A stretch of DNA of 64,000 bases from Paracoccaceae bacterium Fryx2. GTDB taxonomy: Bacteria; Pseudomonadota; Alphaproteobacteria; Rhodobacterales; Rhodobacteraceae. Positions 36,774 to 44,555 of this stretch are shown here, piece after piece. Under the pieces are notes generated by a model, which ran no database searches, was not told where the DNA came from, and saw only the letters and a list, made by a program, of their open reading frames with translations. The DNA lies in the NCBI GenBank assembly GCA_032334235.1, contig JAVSGI010000005.1, forward strand, positions 3,261,611-3,325,610. The letters are read 5' to 3'. The stretch's first letter is position 1. Every line of letters starts with the position of its first letter. The translations under genes and the position numbers were made by a program.

Positions 36774-37535
36774 TCAGGCTTGAACGATTTGGTCAAGCTT
36801 TTTTGTGACGGCGGAGCGCCTGCGCAGGCTTTCACCTGAGAGGGTGAGGCGGTGTGCGTTGTGAACGAGGCGGTCGAGGATGGCATCTGCGAGCGTTGGG
36901 TCGCCGATGGCTTCGTGCCACTGGTCAACGGGGAGTTGGCTTGTGACGATGGTGGAAGCGCGGCCGTGGCGGTCTTCGAGGATTTCCAGCAGGTCACGGC
37001 GCTCCGGGGCGGTGAGGACGGCGAGGCCCCAATCGTCAATGATCAGCACATCCATGCGGGCGATGGTTTTGAGGATGCGTTCATGGCGGCCATCGCCACG
37101 GGCCAGAGCAAGGGCCTCGAACATGCGCGGCGCACGTTGATAGAGGACGGGCCGCCCATCCCGGCACGCCTTGTGGCCAAGGGCGCAGGCGATCCAGCTT
37201 TTGCCCAAACCGGTCGGCCCGGTTATCAGCAGGTTCTCGTGCCGGGCGATCCAGCCGCCATCGGCAAGATGCGCCATGACACTGCGGTCAAGACCACGTG
37301 GGCTGCGCAGGTCCAGATCCTCGACGCTGGCATCTTGGCGCAGAGCCGCAAACTTGAGCCGGGAGGCCAGTTTCTTGGTGTCGCGCTCTGCAGCCTCGCG
37401 GTCGACCAGCAGGCCGAGACGCTCTTCGAACGAGAGGGCGTCGAAGGCGGTTGACCTGCGTTGTTCTTCGAGCGCCGATGCAATGCCGGTCAGGCCGAGC
37501 GCCAACAGTCGGTCGTGGGTGGGATGGGTCAGCAT
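36774..37535 (-). CDS. istB: IS21 helper ATPase IstB, copy 3
   Basis: The translated product is the same 253 residues as the other two copies, with intact Walker motifs. It is encoded just after istA copy 3. Confidence 0.95.
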   Translation of the reverse strand: MLTHPTHDRLLALGLTGIASALEEQRRSTAFDALSFEERLGLLVDREAAERDTKKLASRLKFAALRQDASVEDLDLRSPRGLDRSVMAHLADGGWIARHENLLITGPTGLGKSWIACALGHKACRDGRPVLYQRAPRMFEALALARGDGRHERILKTIARMDVLIIDDWGLAVLTAPERRDLLEILEDRHGRASTIVTSQLPVDQWHEAIGDPTLADAILDRLVHNAHRLTLSGESLRRRSAVTKKLDQIVQA

Positions 37536-37547
37536 TTTAGTCCTTTC

Positions 37548-39089
37548 TCAATGGTAATAGCTGCCGCCACGAATGTTGGCGTGCTGGAGGGGGGCGACCT
37601 CTTCGGAGCCTTCCAGGAAGGCGCGATCGAGGCCGGTCTTGAGGATCGAACGAATGGAGGTGACGGTGCGGGCCCGGATGGTCACACCCCGCTGGCAGGC
37701 CGCATCAACGCGCTCCGGCCCATAGGTTTTGACCAAGGCCAGCACACCCAGGCAGGTGCGGAACCCCTGTTCAGGATGGGGGCGGTCAGCCATCACCATC
37801 TCGCAAAAGGCGGCGACGGCGGGGCCGGTCTTGGTTGCCTGCGCCAGCATTCTGGCCGGGGTCCATTCGGCAAAGCGACGATGGGCCGATGGCATATGGT
37901 CGGCCACGGTGACATGGCTGCGCCGCCCCGGGGTGCGCACGTGGCTCGCAACCCTCTGACCACGATGGAATATCTCGACCGTCTGGCCGCTTGTGCGAAC
38001 ATCGACCTCTTGTTTGATCAGCGCGAAGGGCACGGAATACCATGAGCTGTCGACCTCAACGTGATAGTCGGGTGCCACGCGGGCGCGCTTCCAGCGGGCG
38101 AAGACATAAGGTTCGGGCGGTAGGGGCTGAAGATTGGGCCGATCCAAAGTGGCAAACAGATCGGCGCGGCTGGCGCCATAGCCGCGCATCACGCGCATGT
38201 TCAACTCGTCCAGCAGCCGCCGGATCGCCACGTTCAACTCGGCCAATGAGAAGAACCGGTGGTTCCGCAGCCGCGCCAGAATCCAGCGTTGTGCCACTTG
38301 GACAGCCACTTCCACCTTCGCCTTGTCCCGGGGTTTGCGCGGCCGGGCGGGCAGAACGGCGGTGCCATAATGCGCCGCCATCTCGGCATAGGTCCGGTTC
38401 AGCCCCGGATCAAACCGGTCTGCCTTGATCACGGCGGACTTCAGATTGTCCGGAACCACCGCCTTTGGCACGCCGCCCAGAAAGGCGAACATCCGGATAT
38501 GCGCGAGGATCCAATCTTCCAACCCCTCCGATGCCACCGCCTCGGCATAGGTGTGATTCGATGCCCCCATTGCCGCCACGAACAGCTTCATGGCCCGCGC
38601 TTCGCCGGTCGTGGGGTCGATCACGTCGATGGTGTCGCCGGCAAAGTCAACGAACACCTTCTCGCCGCCCACATGTGTCTGGCGCATCGTCGGGCGCACC
38701 CGACCCTTCCAAGCCTCGTAATGCGTGCAAAACCAAGTATAGGCAAAACCCCCGGGGTGCGCGGCACGGTATTCTTCCCAGAGCAGCATCCGCGTCACCC
38801 CAGGGCGGCGCAACTCGCGGTCAATCTCCGCCCAGTCGGGCACAAGCCGCTCCGCGTCCGGCACCGTGGGCGGGGCTGGAAACAAAAGAAGTTCAAGGCT
38901 GTCGTCATCGATCCCCTCCGGCAAGGGCCACGTGAGCCCGGCATGACGCGCCCGTTGGGTGTAGCTTCCGACGCTCCCCTTGCTCAGACCGAGGGAAGCG
39001 GCAATGGACCGCTCGCTCAGGCCTTGCCCAAGCTTCAATCGCAAAACATCTCGTATCCGGCGCATGTTCAATCGTCCTGTCGGCATCAA
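37548..39089 (-). CDS. istA: IS21 transposase IstA, copy 3
   Basis: The translated product is the same 513 residues as the other two copies. Helix-turn-helix and catalytic blocks are intact. Confidence 0.95.
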   Translation of the reverse strand: MMPTGRLNMRRIRDVLRLKLGQGLSERSIAASLGLSKGSVGSYTQRARHAGLTWPLPEGIDDDSLELLLFPAPPTVPDAERLVPDWAEIDRELRRPGVTRMLLWEEYRAAHPGGFAYTWFCTHYEAWKGRVRPTMRQTHVGGEKVFVDFAGDTIDVIDPTTGEARAMKLFVAAMGASNHTYAEAVASEGLEDWILAHIRMFAFLGGVPKAVVPDNLKSAVIKADRFDPGLNRTYAEMAAHYGTAVLPARPRKPRDKAKVEVAVQVAQRWILARLRNHRFFSLAELNVAIRRLLDELNMRVMRGYGASRADLFATLDRPNLQPLPPEPYVFARWKRARVAPDYHVEVDSSWYSVPFALIKQEVDVRTSGQTVEIFHRGQRVASHVRTPGRRSHVTVADHMPSAHRRFAEWTPARMLAQATKTGPAVAAFCEMVMADRPHPEQGFRTCLGVLALVKTYGPERVDAACQRGVTIRARTVTSIRSILKTGLDRAFLEGSEEVAPLQHANIRGGSYYH

Positions 39090-39235
39090 GCCACCCCTTC
39101 ATTCCTGAAGGCGCAACTATCCTCAATTTGCCGACCAGACCTGCCCGCGATCCCGCGAAATCAGTGCCCAGCTTCACGCGAAATGACTGCCCATGATCCC
39201 GTGAAATCGATGCCCACCATCAAGCGAAACACGCA

Positions 39236-39370
39236 CGCCACCCGCGGCGCGGGCGCGAAGATGCCGGGATCGACCGGCAACGGCAGCCCTTCGGCCTCAG
39301 AAGTGTGGGGGTTGTAGCGCATGGTGTGACGGCTGCCGTCACGCGCCTCAAGGGTCAGATCAAACCACAT
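39236..39370 (-). pseudogene. Radical SAM protein, N-terminal piece
   Basis: This piece encodes the first 45 residues (begins 'MWFDLTLEARDGSRHTMRYN', ends 'PAPRVA'). Its ATG overlaps the stop of the upstream oxygenase gene as TGATG, which shows translational coupling. The Pro-rich stretch before the radical SAM core is a linker; I do not recognise a peptide-recognition domain in it. Confidence 0.85.
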
Positions 39371-39999
39371 CAGTCAAATAACCTTTCTTCAAGATCGCTG
39401 GGCAAGGTGACGCGGAAGTTTGCGACGACCTGCACATGCGGTTTGCTCCCCAAGTGGGGATGCTGGTTGTGGGGGATATGAGAGGGGAAGAACACCGAGA
39501 GCCCCGGCCTTGGATTGACCGAATAGCCGTGGCGGTCTTCAAACGGCAGCCGACCCTCGTCGAAGTAGCGCGAAGGATCCTCGATCACAAAGCGCGGAGA
39601 ACCGACGCTGTTGATCGGTTGCCCCGCACCGCCACCGGTCAGGAAGTGCACGCAGGTCAGATCGCCCTCGCGGCTGTCTTTATGGGTGGAGATGAACGCG
39701 CCGGGCTGCAGGACCAGCGCGCGGTTTTCGCAAAGGTCGGGATCAAGATATTGTGCCCAAGGACCAAGCATGGTTCTGGCACAGGCAAAGAGATGCGCCT
39801 TCAATGCAATACCGGCTGTGCTGCGCTCCAGAATGCCACGAACGCGTCGCTTGGCAGCGGAAGGGTTGGCCCCGTCCTCCAACCCTGCAACGGCAATCGC
39901 CTCATCAGCCAATTGCCGGTTCACTGCCCAGTCGATGGGAGCCTCAAAAAAGGCGATGCGGGTTGGCCATAGATCGAGCGATGTGTTGCGAACTTCCAT
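39370..39999 (-). CDS. 2OG-Fe(II) oxygenase-like protein with HxD motif
   Basis: The start is taken at 'MEVRNTSLDLWPTRIAFFEAP', three bases after the stop of the Cys-rich gene; a start 5 codons earlier is also open. The 209-residue product has a jelly-roll-type core: 'ALVLQPGAFISTHKDSREGDLTCVHFL' carries His-x-Asp, and 'GLSVFFPSHIPHNQHPHLG' the distal His, the usual iron triad of 2-oxoglutarate-dependent oxygenases. Such enzymes hydroxylate or crosslink side chains. Coupling on both sides, to the Cys-rich gene and the radical SAM gene, points to that small protein as substrate. This last point is inference. Confidence 0.75.
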   Translation of the reverse strand: MEVRNTSLDLWPTRIAFFEAPIDWAVNRQLADEAIAVAGLEDGANPSAAKRRVRGILERSTAGIALKAHLFACARTMLGPWAQYLDPDLCENRALVLQPGAFISTHKDSREGDLTCVHFLTGGGAGQPINSVGSPRFVIEDPSRYFDEGRLPFEDRHGYSVNPRPGLSVFFPSHIPHNQHPHLGSKPHVQVVANFRVTLPSDLEERLFD

Positions 40000-40001
40000 T
40001 C

Positions 40002-40289
40002 TCAACACCTGCAATTGCAGTTGCAGTTGAACGTCTTGCGGTTTGCCGTGACTGACACAGCACCTGACGTCCCTCCGCCGGAGAGGCTTTCGACGTAGCA
40101 GTTGCCCACATAAGCGCCAGCATAACCGCTTGCGGTGCCCGACACAGACGCACCAGCCGAAGGTGTACCATTTGTAATGGTCACCGCTGTGATGGTCCCA
40201 GATCCGATCACCGGCTTATTGGCGATGCGCGACCAATCCACTGTACCGCTGTCATCAATCACGATGGTCGTTCCAACCTTATAGGCCAT
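40002..40289 (-). CDS. Cys-rich fibre-tip or precursor protein ending NCNCNCRC
   Basis: The 95-residue protein has a perfect ribosome-binding site (aggagg, 5 bases before ATG), the best in this operon. The N-terminus 'IDDSGTVDWSRIANKP' resembles the 'APWAGITGKPTSF' stalk motif of the tail fibre upstream. A Gly/Ser/Thr-rich middle follows ('TNGTPSAGASVSGTASG'), then one Cys at residue 64, and the C-terminus ends with Cys 89, 91, 93 and 95, alternating with Asn. It overlaps the upstream oxygenase gene by 11 bases. No signal peptide or protease site is seen. I infer a modified or metal-binding fibre tip; an exported peptide product is less likely. Confidence 0.8.
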   Translation of the reverse strand: MAYKVGTTIVIDDSGTVDWSRIANKPVIGSGTITAVTITNGTPSAGASVSGTASGYAGAYVGNCYVESLSGGGTSGAVSVTANRKTFNCNCNCRC

Positions 40290-41025
40290 GTGGGCCTCCT
40301 GTTGCTTGATGTGCCAGGATCTCTGCGAGTCCGGCTTTGCAATGAGAATTGGGAAGGGTGAGTGAACACAGGACCGGAATGCACATCCGCTCTTCGCCCT
40401 CAAAATACGTGCTGTCGTGGGGCACATGACCCTCAAAAATCAGCATTGAGCCGGTTTTCGGCTCCACGGCGTACCAGCCGCCTACATAGGCGTCCGGGTT
40501 GTTGCAGGGCCAGAGTCGTTTGCCAACATTGGCAGGATCGTAGAAACGCACGGCACCGCGATGGAGCGATGTCTCGGGGCAATCCACGTCCAGCACCACG
40601 CGCGGGTAATAAGTGCAGACGATATCGGTCTGCATATGGGTATGGGCGTTGATGCCCACATTCTCGCGCGAACTGCGGCGCTGCCAGAAAGTGTCCGACA
40701 TCATCTGAATGTCGCCCGCATGATCATAGCCGTAGGCCAGCTGCAGATACTCCCGCACTGCCGCTGCCACCATTTGCGCCAGCACGGCGATGGCCGGATC
40801 GCGCTGATCCATCAGAAAGTTATGGCGCAGATGGCCCAGATGATTGGTCTGATCGCCAATGTTGCGGCCGTCGCCTGCATTTTGTATCCGATTTGCCGCA
40901 GCGTCCTCAGCCGCCAGCGCAAAAAGCCGGTCGTTATAGCCTGGCGGCATATCCCAATGCTTGTGCATGACAAACGCCGGATAGATCATCTGCAACTCAG
41001 TGCTGGTCGCAATTTTGAGGCTCAT
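40279..41025 (-). CDS. TIGR02466-type putative 2OG-Fe(II) oxygenase
   Basis: The 248-residue product has the layout of the TIGR02466 group of putative 2OG-Fe(II) oxygenases, common in marine phages: 'NVGINAHTHMQTDIVCTYYPRVVLDVD' aligns with the family's 'H-x-H-P' iron-binding block, 'RGAVRFYDP' with its 'G-x-L-x-F-x-D-P', and 'GSMLIFEGHVPHDSTYFEGEERMCIPV' with the distal His and the Arg that binds 2-oxoglutarate. It overlaps genes on both sides (ATGA upstream, 11 bases downstream). A role in modifying the small Cys-rich protein or the adjacent fibre is inferred from coupling. Confidence 0.75.
   Translation of the reverse strand: MSLKIATSTELQMIYPAFVMHKHWDMPPGYNDRLFALAAEDAAANRIQNAGDGRNIGDQTNHLGHLRHNFLMDQRDPAIAVLAQMVAAAVREYLQLAYGYDHAGDIQMMSDTFWQRRSSRENVGINAHTHMQTDIVCTYYPRVVLDVDCPETSLHRGAVRFYDPANVGKRLWPCNNPDAYVGGWYAVEPKTGSMLIFEGHVPHDSTYFEGEERMCIPVLCSLTLPNSHCKAGLAEILAHQATGGPHGL
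40295..40300 (-). promoter_or_regulatory. Strong ribosome-binding site of the Cys-rich gene
   Basis: On the minus strand this reads aggagg, 5 bases before the ATG. It lies inside the end of the upstream oxygenase gene and fixes the start of the 95-residue protein. It implies higher translation than for the enzyme genes around it, as expected for a structural or substrate protein. Confidence 0.8.
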
Positions 41026-41927
41026 GCCACCACCTCAACGCGCAGCTTGCCAATGGCTGTGTAATGCTCGGTGTTGATTTTGACCGCGATCACATCGCCA
41101 ACCGCAAGGCCTCGGGCCTCGACGCTGATCACGCCATGCCCATTTGCATCCGTGGTGACGCGGCGGCGCGGCAAATAACCGGCATCGGCCTCCAGCTTGA
41201 AGGTGGCGGACCGCATGACGGTGCTGCCGTTCGAGGTCCAGACCAGCTGGAACGGCACATCAACCCGACCATCTGGCGCGACCGTGACCACCTCAGTTGT
41301 GACTGCGTGGAAGTAGAATTGCTTGAACCAGACGCCATCCTTGGGAATGGTTGCATCATCAATCCGCCCGGCAATCACCGTGCCGTTCAACAAGATCGGG
41401 TCGGTCTGACACAGTACCTCAATGCGGGCCTGATCAAAGGGCACCTTAAACGGCAAAAAGACCACCAGCGCATTGGCAATGCCCTCGCGGGCCCGATGCC
41501 GGAACGACAAATCGATCTTTTCGCGGGCGGATTGCGCAAAGCGGTTGCGCCAGGATAGGGGTCTTCCGCCCTGACCGACCGCGATATCCAGCAAGGAATA
41601 ATCGACGATCTCATCAACGCCGTTCATGCCATCGGCAAAAATAAAGGATCGCCCCTTGTAGATCGCCCCGGCGTCAGTACCCGGCAGGTCAGGGATCAGG
41701 GTTTCATTGTGGGAGAGATCCACAAAGCCCGCCTTGTTGCCAAACGCAGGCGGCACCTCGAGTATTGCCTTTAAATCCGCCCAAGCCATCACACCGGCCA
41801 TGCCAGCGCCAGATCCTGCGGGCATCCGTTCAAAAACAGCAATCCCCGCATAATCTGGTTTGATATCCACTGCATAATGCAGCGCCCCACCGCAATTGGT
41901 GATGGCAAAGAGTCCGATCTCGATCAC
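41022..41927 (-). CDS. Fibre-region protein with Ig-like C-terminus
   Basis: I do not recognise the 301-residue family as a whole. The N-terminal 180 residues are of unknown fold ('SFIFADGMNGVDEIVDYSLLDIAVGQGGR'). The C-terminal 110 residues read like an Ig-like or bacterial adhesion domain: 'TVAPDGRVDVPFQLVWTSNG', 'SATFKLEADAGYL', 'VTTDANGHGVISVEARGLAVGDVIAV'. ATGA overlaps link it to the fibre gene upstream and the oxygenase downstream. A structural part of the fibre tip is the best guess. Confidence 0.55.
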   Translation of the reverse strand: MIEIGLFAITNCGGALHYAVDIKPDYAGIAVFERMPAGSGAGMAGVMAWADLKAILEVPPAFGNKAGFVDLSHNETLIPDLPGTDAGAIYKGRSFIFADGMNGVDEIVDYSLLDIAVGQGGRPLSWRNRFAQSAREKIDLSFRHRAREGIANALVVFLPFKVPFDQARIEVLCQTDPILLNGTVIAGRIDDATIPKDGVWFKQFYFHAVTTEVVTVAPDGRVDVPFQLVWTSNGSTVMRSATFKLEADAGYLPRRRVTTDANGHGVISVEARGLAVGDVIAVKINTEHYTAIGKLRVEVVA

Positions 41928-42517
41928 GGTATATTCCTTTTCAGCTGCTCGACCTCGGCCGCGAGGTCCTTGATGGCCTCGACCAGCAGGCCGATGAGAT
42001 TTCCATACGCGAGGCGCAACACGCCCTCGGCCTCGACCACGGCTTCCGGGGCCACGCGCTGCACATCTTGCGCAATCAACCCCATCTGGCGTCTGTCAGA
42101 CCCCAGCATTTGAAAGGTCACACCGGTGAGGCTTTGCAGCTTGCTGAGCGCATCCGGGATCAGGGCTATTTCCGATTTGAGCCGCAGATCGGAGGTGGTG
42201 ACAAAGTCGGGCGCCGTCACGGCGCCTGTGAAGCTTGCCCCCGCCAGCTGCGCAAAAGCGCTGGCTTGGATCCCGTCCAGAACATCGGCGTTCAGGCCCG
42301 ATCCGGGTCCATCTTTGGCCAGCACCTTGGCAAAGAGCTCGGCGTCGCTCAGCGCTGCGGTTGTCACATCGACGATGCTTTCTGCGCCGCTGAGGTTGCG
42401 CTTGAAGTACAGCTTGCCGTCTGCGGTGTTCACCGCCAATTCGCCAAGAGCCAGCTGCGCGGTCGTTGGCACGCGCCCTGCCACGGTGGTGCGTTTGACC
42501 AAGAGCGTGTTTGCCAT
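41924..42517 (-). CDS. Tail fibre protein with S74 chaperone domain (second copy)
   Basis: The 197-residue product begins with a fibre-type repeat 'MANTLLVKRTTVAGRVPTTAQLALGELAVNTADGKLYFKR' and ends with an intramolecular chaperone domain of the peptidase S74 type: 'TTSDLRLKSEIALIPDALSKL', 'QMGLIAQDVQRVAPEAVVEAEG', 'LRLAYGNLIGLLVEAIKDLAAEVEQL'. S74 domains trimerise fibres and then cut themselves off. It is a paralogue of the product of 46101-46757. It ends at the start of the modification cassette. Confidence 0.85.
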   Translation of the reverse strand: MANTLLVKRTTVAGRVPTTAQLALGELAVNTADGKLYFKRNLSGAESIVDVTTAALSDAELFAKVLAKDGPGSGLNADVLDGIQASAFAQLAGASFTGAVTAPDFVTTSDLRLKSEIALIPDALSKLQSLTGVTFQMLGSDRRQMGLIAQDVQRVAPEAVVEAEGVLRLAYGNLIGLLVEAIKDLAAEVEQLKRNIP

Positions 42518-42519
42518 GA

Positions 42520-43764
42520 TCAGAATGTGCCCCCGTCCAGCGCAATGCCGTTGATCGTACCGCCGGTGATGGCGACAGCGTTTGCGGCTTGCGTGGCAAG
42601 GCTACCAAGGCCGAGGTTTGCGCGGGACGTCGTCTTGTTGGGCAGGTCTGCGAGGTTTGACGCGGCAGCGAGCTTGCCTGCCAAAGCATTGGTCACGGTG
42701 GCCGCAAAATTTGGGTCATCGCCCAAAGACGCTGCCAACTCGTTCAGCGTGTCCAAAGCACCCGGAGCCGCATCAATCAGCGCCCCGATGGCCGCGGCGA
42801 CAAACCCTGTCGTCGCCAGCTGTGCGGTATTGGTGCCAGAGGCAGCGGTTGGTGCTGTGGGTGTGCCGGTCAGGCCCGGCGAGGCAAGCGGGGCTTTGGC
42901 ATCAAGCGCTGCCTGAAGACTGGTCACCTGCGAGATCGGATGGCTGTGGGTTGAAGGCGTAAAGCTGGTGGGCTTACCGGTAATGCCCGCCCAAGGCGCA
43001 GCGTCGGCCAGTTCGGCCGCATCGACCTTGCCATTGCTGTTGGTGTCATAGGTCGCCGCCAGCATATCGCCGGGGCCAAAGGCGACGATGGCCTGCTGCA
43101 CAAAGGCCGTGGTTGCGAGCTGGGGTGTGCTGGTTCCGGTGTTGGCGGTCGGTGCGACGGGCACACCTGTCAGGGCAGGCGATGCCAAGGGCGCTTTGGC
43201 GTCCAGCGCTGCTTGTAGCCCGTCCACGTTGGCAATGATGTGGTTGTGGCTGTCATCGACCACGGCCGCCGTGAGGGTCACGTTGGCCGCGCCATCAAAG
43301 CTGATCGCGCCCGAGAGATCGCCAGCCAATGCAATTGTCCGTGCGGTCGCGAGTTTGCTTGCCGATACGGCATTGGCCGATGCGCCGAGTTTGCCGTCTA
43401 GCGCACCCTGCAAGCCCGTCACATCGCCGATGATATGGCCGTGCACAGCTTCGGCCTTGGCGGCAAGCCCCGCATCAAATTGCGATTTGCGCACCAGATC
43501 TGTCGCGGTACTGGCGTCTTGGGAGGACTTTGGAACGAGGGTGAAGGTTTTGGAGCCAGCGAGGGTCTGCCCACCGGTCAAGGCAACAAAGGACCCCGCA
43601 CCCGCAAGGGCCGCGATGGTGGTTGCATTGCCGGTGCCATCGTCCCCTTTGCCAACATAAAGTGTATCATCGACCTCGTTATGGGCAAGCTCGCCCGATT
43701 TAAGCGCTGCAGGCGCGCCTGCCACGCCGGAGCCGCGGCGCTTGAGCTGGATTGTATTGGCCAT
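42520..43764 (-). CDS. Tail fibre shaft protein
   Basis: The 414-residue product starts 'MANTIQLKRRGSGVAGAPAALKSGELAHNEVDDTLYVGKG', a common fibre N-terminal module, and continues with near-repeats: 'LQAALDAKAPLASPALTGVPVAPTANTGTSTPQLATTAFVQQAI' recurs as a close copy about 90 residues later, followed by 'FVAAAIGALIDAAPGALDTLNELAASLGDDPNF'. These are typical of phage side-fibre shafts. No chaperone domain is present; the following gene supplies one. Confidence 0.85.
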   Translation of the reverse strand: MANTIQLKRRGSGVAGAPAALKSGELAHNEVDDTLYVGKGDDGTGNATTIAALAGAGSFVALTGGQTLAGSKTFTLVPKSSQDASTATDLVRKSQFDAGLAAKAEAVHGHIIGDVTGLQGALDGKLGASANAVSASKLATARTIALAGDLSGAISFDGAANVTLTAAVVDDSHNHIIANVDGLQAALDAKAPLASPALTGVPVAPTANTGTSTPQLATTAFVQQAIVAFGPGDMLAATYDTNSNGKVDAAELADAAPWAGITGKPTSFTPSTHSHPISQVTSLQAALDAKAPLASPGLTGTPTAPTAASGTNTAQLATTGFVAAAIGALIDAAPGALDTLNELAASLGDDPNFAATVTNALAGKLAAASNLADLPNKTTSRANLGLGSLATQAANAVAITGGTINGIALDGGTF

Positions 43765-43991
43765 CAGAAAAATCCTCCGTTGATGGGCGCGTCGGTGGGC
43801 ATAATGGTCACGCCAGGCTCACCCTGATTGCCTTGCGCGCCTTGAGGTCCGCGCAAACCGTCTGGCCCGGGCAGACCCAGCAGGCGGACAGACACCGGCG
43901 CTGTGGCCAAGCGCAGGGTGATCGGCGACATGGCCGAGACGCGAATACGAATAGGTCCGGTCTGGAGCCGGAGATCGATCGCGGCGGTCAT
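43764..43991 (-). CDS. Small collagen-like phage protein
   Basis: The 75-residue product has a beta-like N-terminus ('PITLRLATAPVSVRLLG') and a short collagen-type Gly-x-y run 'GLPGPDGLRGPQGAQGNQGEPG' at about residues 39-60, which would support trimerisation. It ends 'APINGGFF'. Its stop overlaps the start of the fibre gene. Probably a short linker or spacer of the fibre. Confidence 0.6.
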   Translation of the reverse strand: MTAAIDLRLQTGPIRIRVSAMSPITLRLATAPVSVRLLGLPGPDGLRGPQGAQGNQGEPGVTIMPTDAPINGGFF

Positions 43992-43995
43992 GGCG

Positions 43996-44358
43996 TCAAA
44001 GTCCCCGCGTCACCGGTTGCTGAACCGGGATTTCCAGCGAGAAGCCAAGCGGGCGCTCCGGGGTGAGATCAATGCGGACAAAATCCACAACCACACTGCC
44101 GGGAATGAGGGCAGCCGTCACATCCGCTGCCACCACAATCTCGAGGGTCCGCTCATCGTGACGCAGCACGCTGCCGTTCGCCGTTGATAAGGTGGCAAGG
44201 ACTGTGCTGTCGGTTACCGTAGAGCGCAGCTGTCCCGTGAAGGTGGCGGATTCAGGAAAAAAATCAGCCTCAGCCTGAAGCTGCAGCCGGTATTCATAGC
44301 CGATCAGAATGACCGGACCTTCCTGCGTGGAGACCCCGCCTGTCGACAGACCCATCAT
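43996..44358 (-). CDS. Conserved phage protein of the fibre/lysis region
   Basis: The start 'MMGLSTGGVSTQEGP' overlaps the end of the Rz1-like gene; a longer reading begins 5 codons earlier. The 120-residue product is beta-rich: 'YEYRLQLQAEADFFPESATFTGQLRS', 'LEIVVAADVTAALIPGSVVVDFVRIDL'. This looks like the small polymer-spacer or baseplate-wedge type protein often placed before fibre genes, but I cannot name the family. It is in the coupled minus-strand series. Confidence 0.5.
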   Translation of the reverse strand: MMGLSTGGVSTQEGPVILIGYEYRLQLQAEADFFPESATFTGQLRSTVTDSTVLATLSTANGSVLRHDERTLEIVVAADVTAALIPGSVVVDFVRIDLTPERPLGFSLEIPVQQPVTRGL

Positions 44359-44555
44359 GGCCGCCACCCGCAAAGCCGTGCGCCGGTCTCATTATGGGTC
44401 AGAATTTGGAGTGCAGTGCCATCCGTCAGCTGATCGGCGCGCGAGGGCAGGATGGGCATGGCCCAATCGCAATCGGCGGGGGTGCGCAGATCAATCCCGC
44501 ATCCAGCGAGCAAGACGGCGCTTGCGCTCAGCGTCAGGTAAAACCTCAAGCTCAT
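44355..44555 (-). CDS. Rz1-like outer-membrane spanin lipoprotein
   Basis: The 66-residue product has a signal sequence with lipobox 'VLLAGC' (Cys at about residue 19), then a short mature part 'GIDLRTPADCDWAMPILPSR'. It starts inside the Rz-like gene in another frame, the embedded arrangement typical of Rz/Rz1 pairs. Rz1 in the outer membrane joins Rz in the inner membrane to fuse the two membranes at lysis. The start at 44555 is chosen because it gives the signal sequence. Confidence 0.7.
   Translation of the reverse strand: MSLRFYLTLSASAVLLAGCGIDLRTPADCDWAMPILPSRADQLTDGTALQILTHNETGARLCGWRP

Larger units (their letters stand above)
36658..39235 (-). mobile_element. IS21-family element, copy 3
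   Basis: Same 2578-bp element and orientation as copies 1 and 2, flanked by the 7-bp duplication cgccacc (36651-36657 and 39236-39242). It splits the radical SAM gene within the codons for 'PRVAKDK'. With copy 2 it forms a direct repeat only 297 bp apart. Confidence 0.95.

Noticed and set aside
40002..40289. Classical exported RiPP (bacteriocin) precursor
   Set aside because: There is no double-Gly or other leader motif, no transporter or protease gene in the cassette, and the N-terminus looks like a fibre motif. A structural tip protein fits better, though an exported product cannot be excluded.
43088..43660. 190-codon plus-strand frame opposite the fibre gene
   Set aside because: It mirrors the repetitive fibre coding sequence and is low-complexity Ala/Val/Ser with no features.
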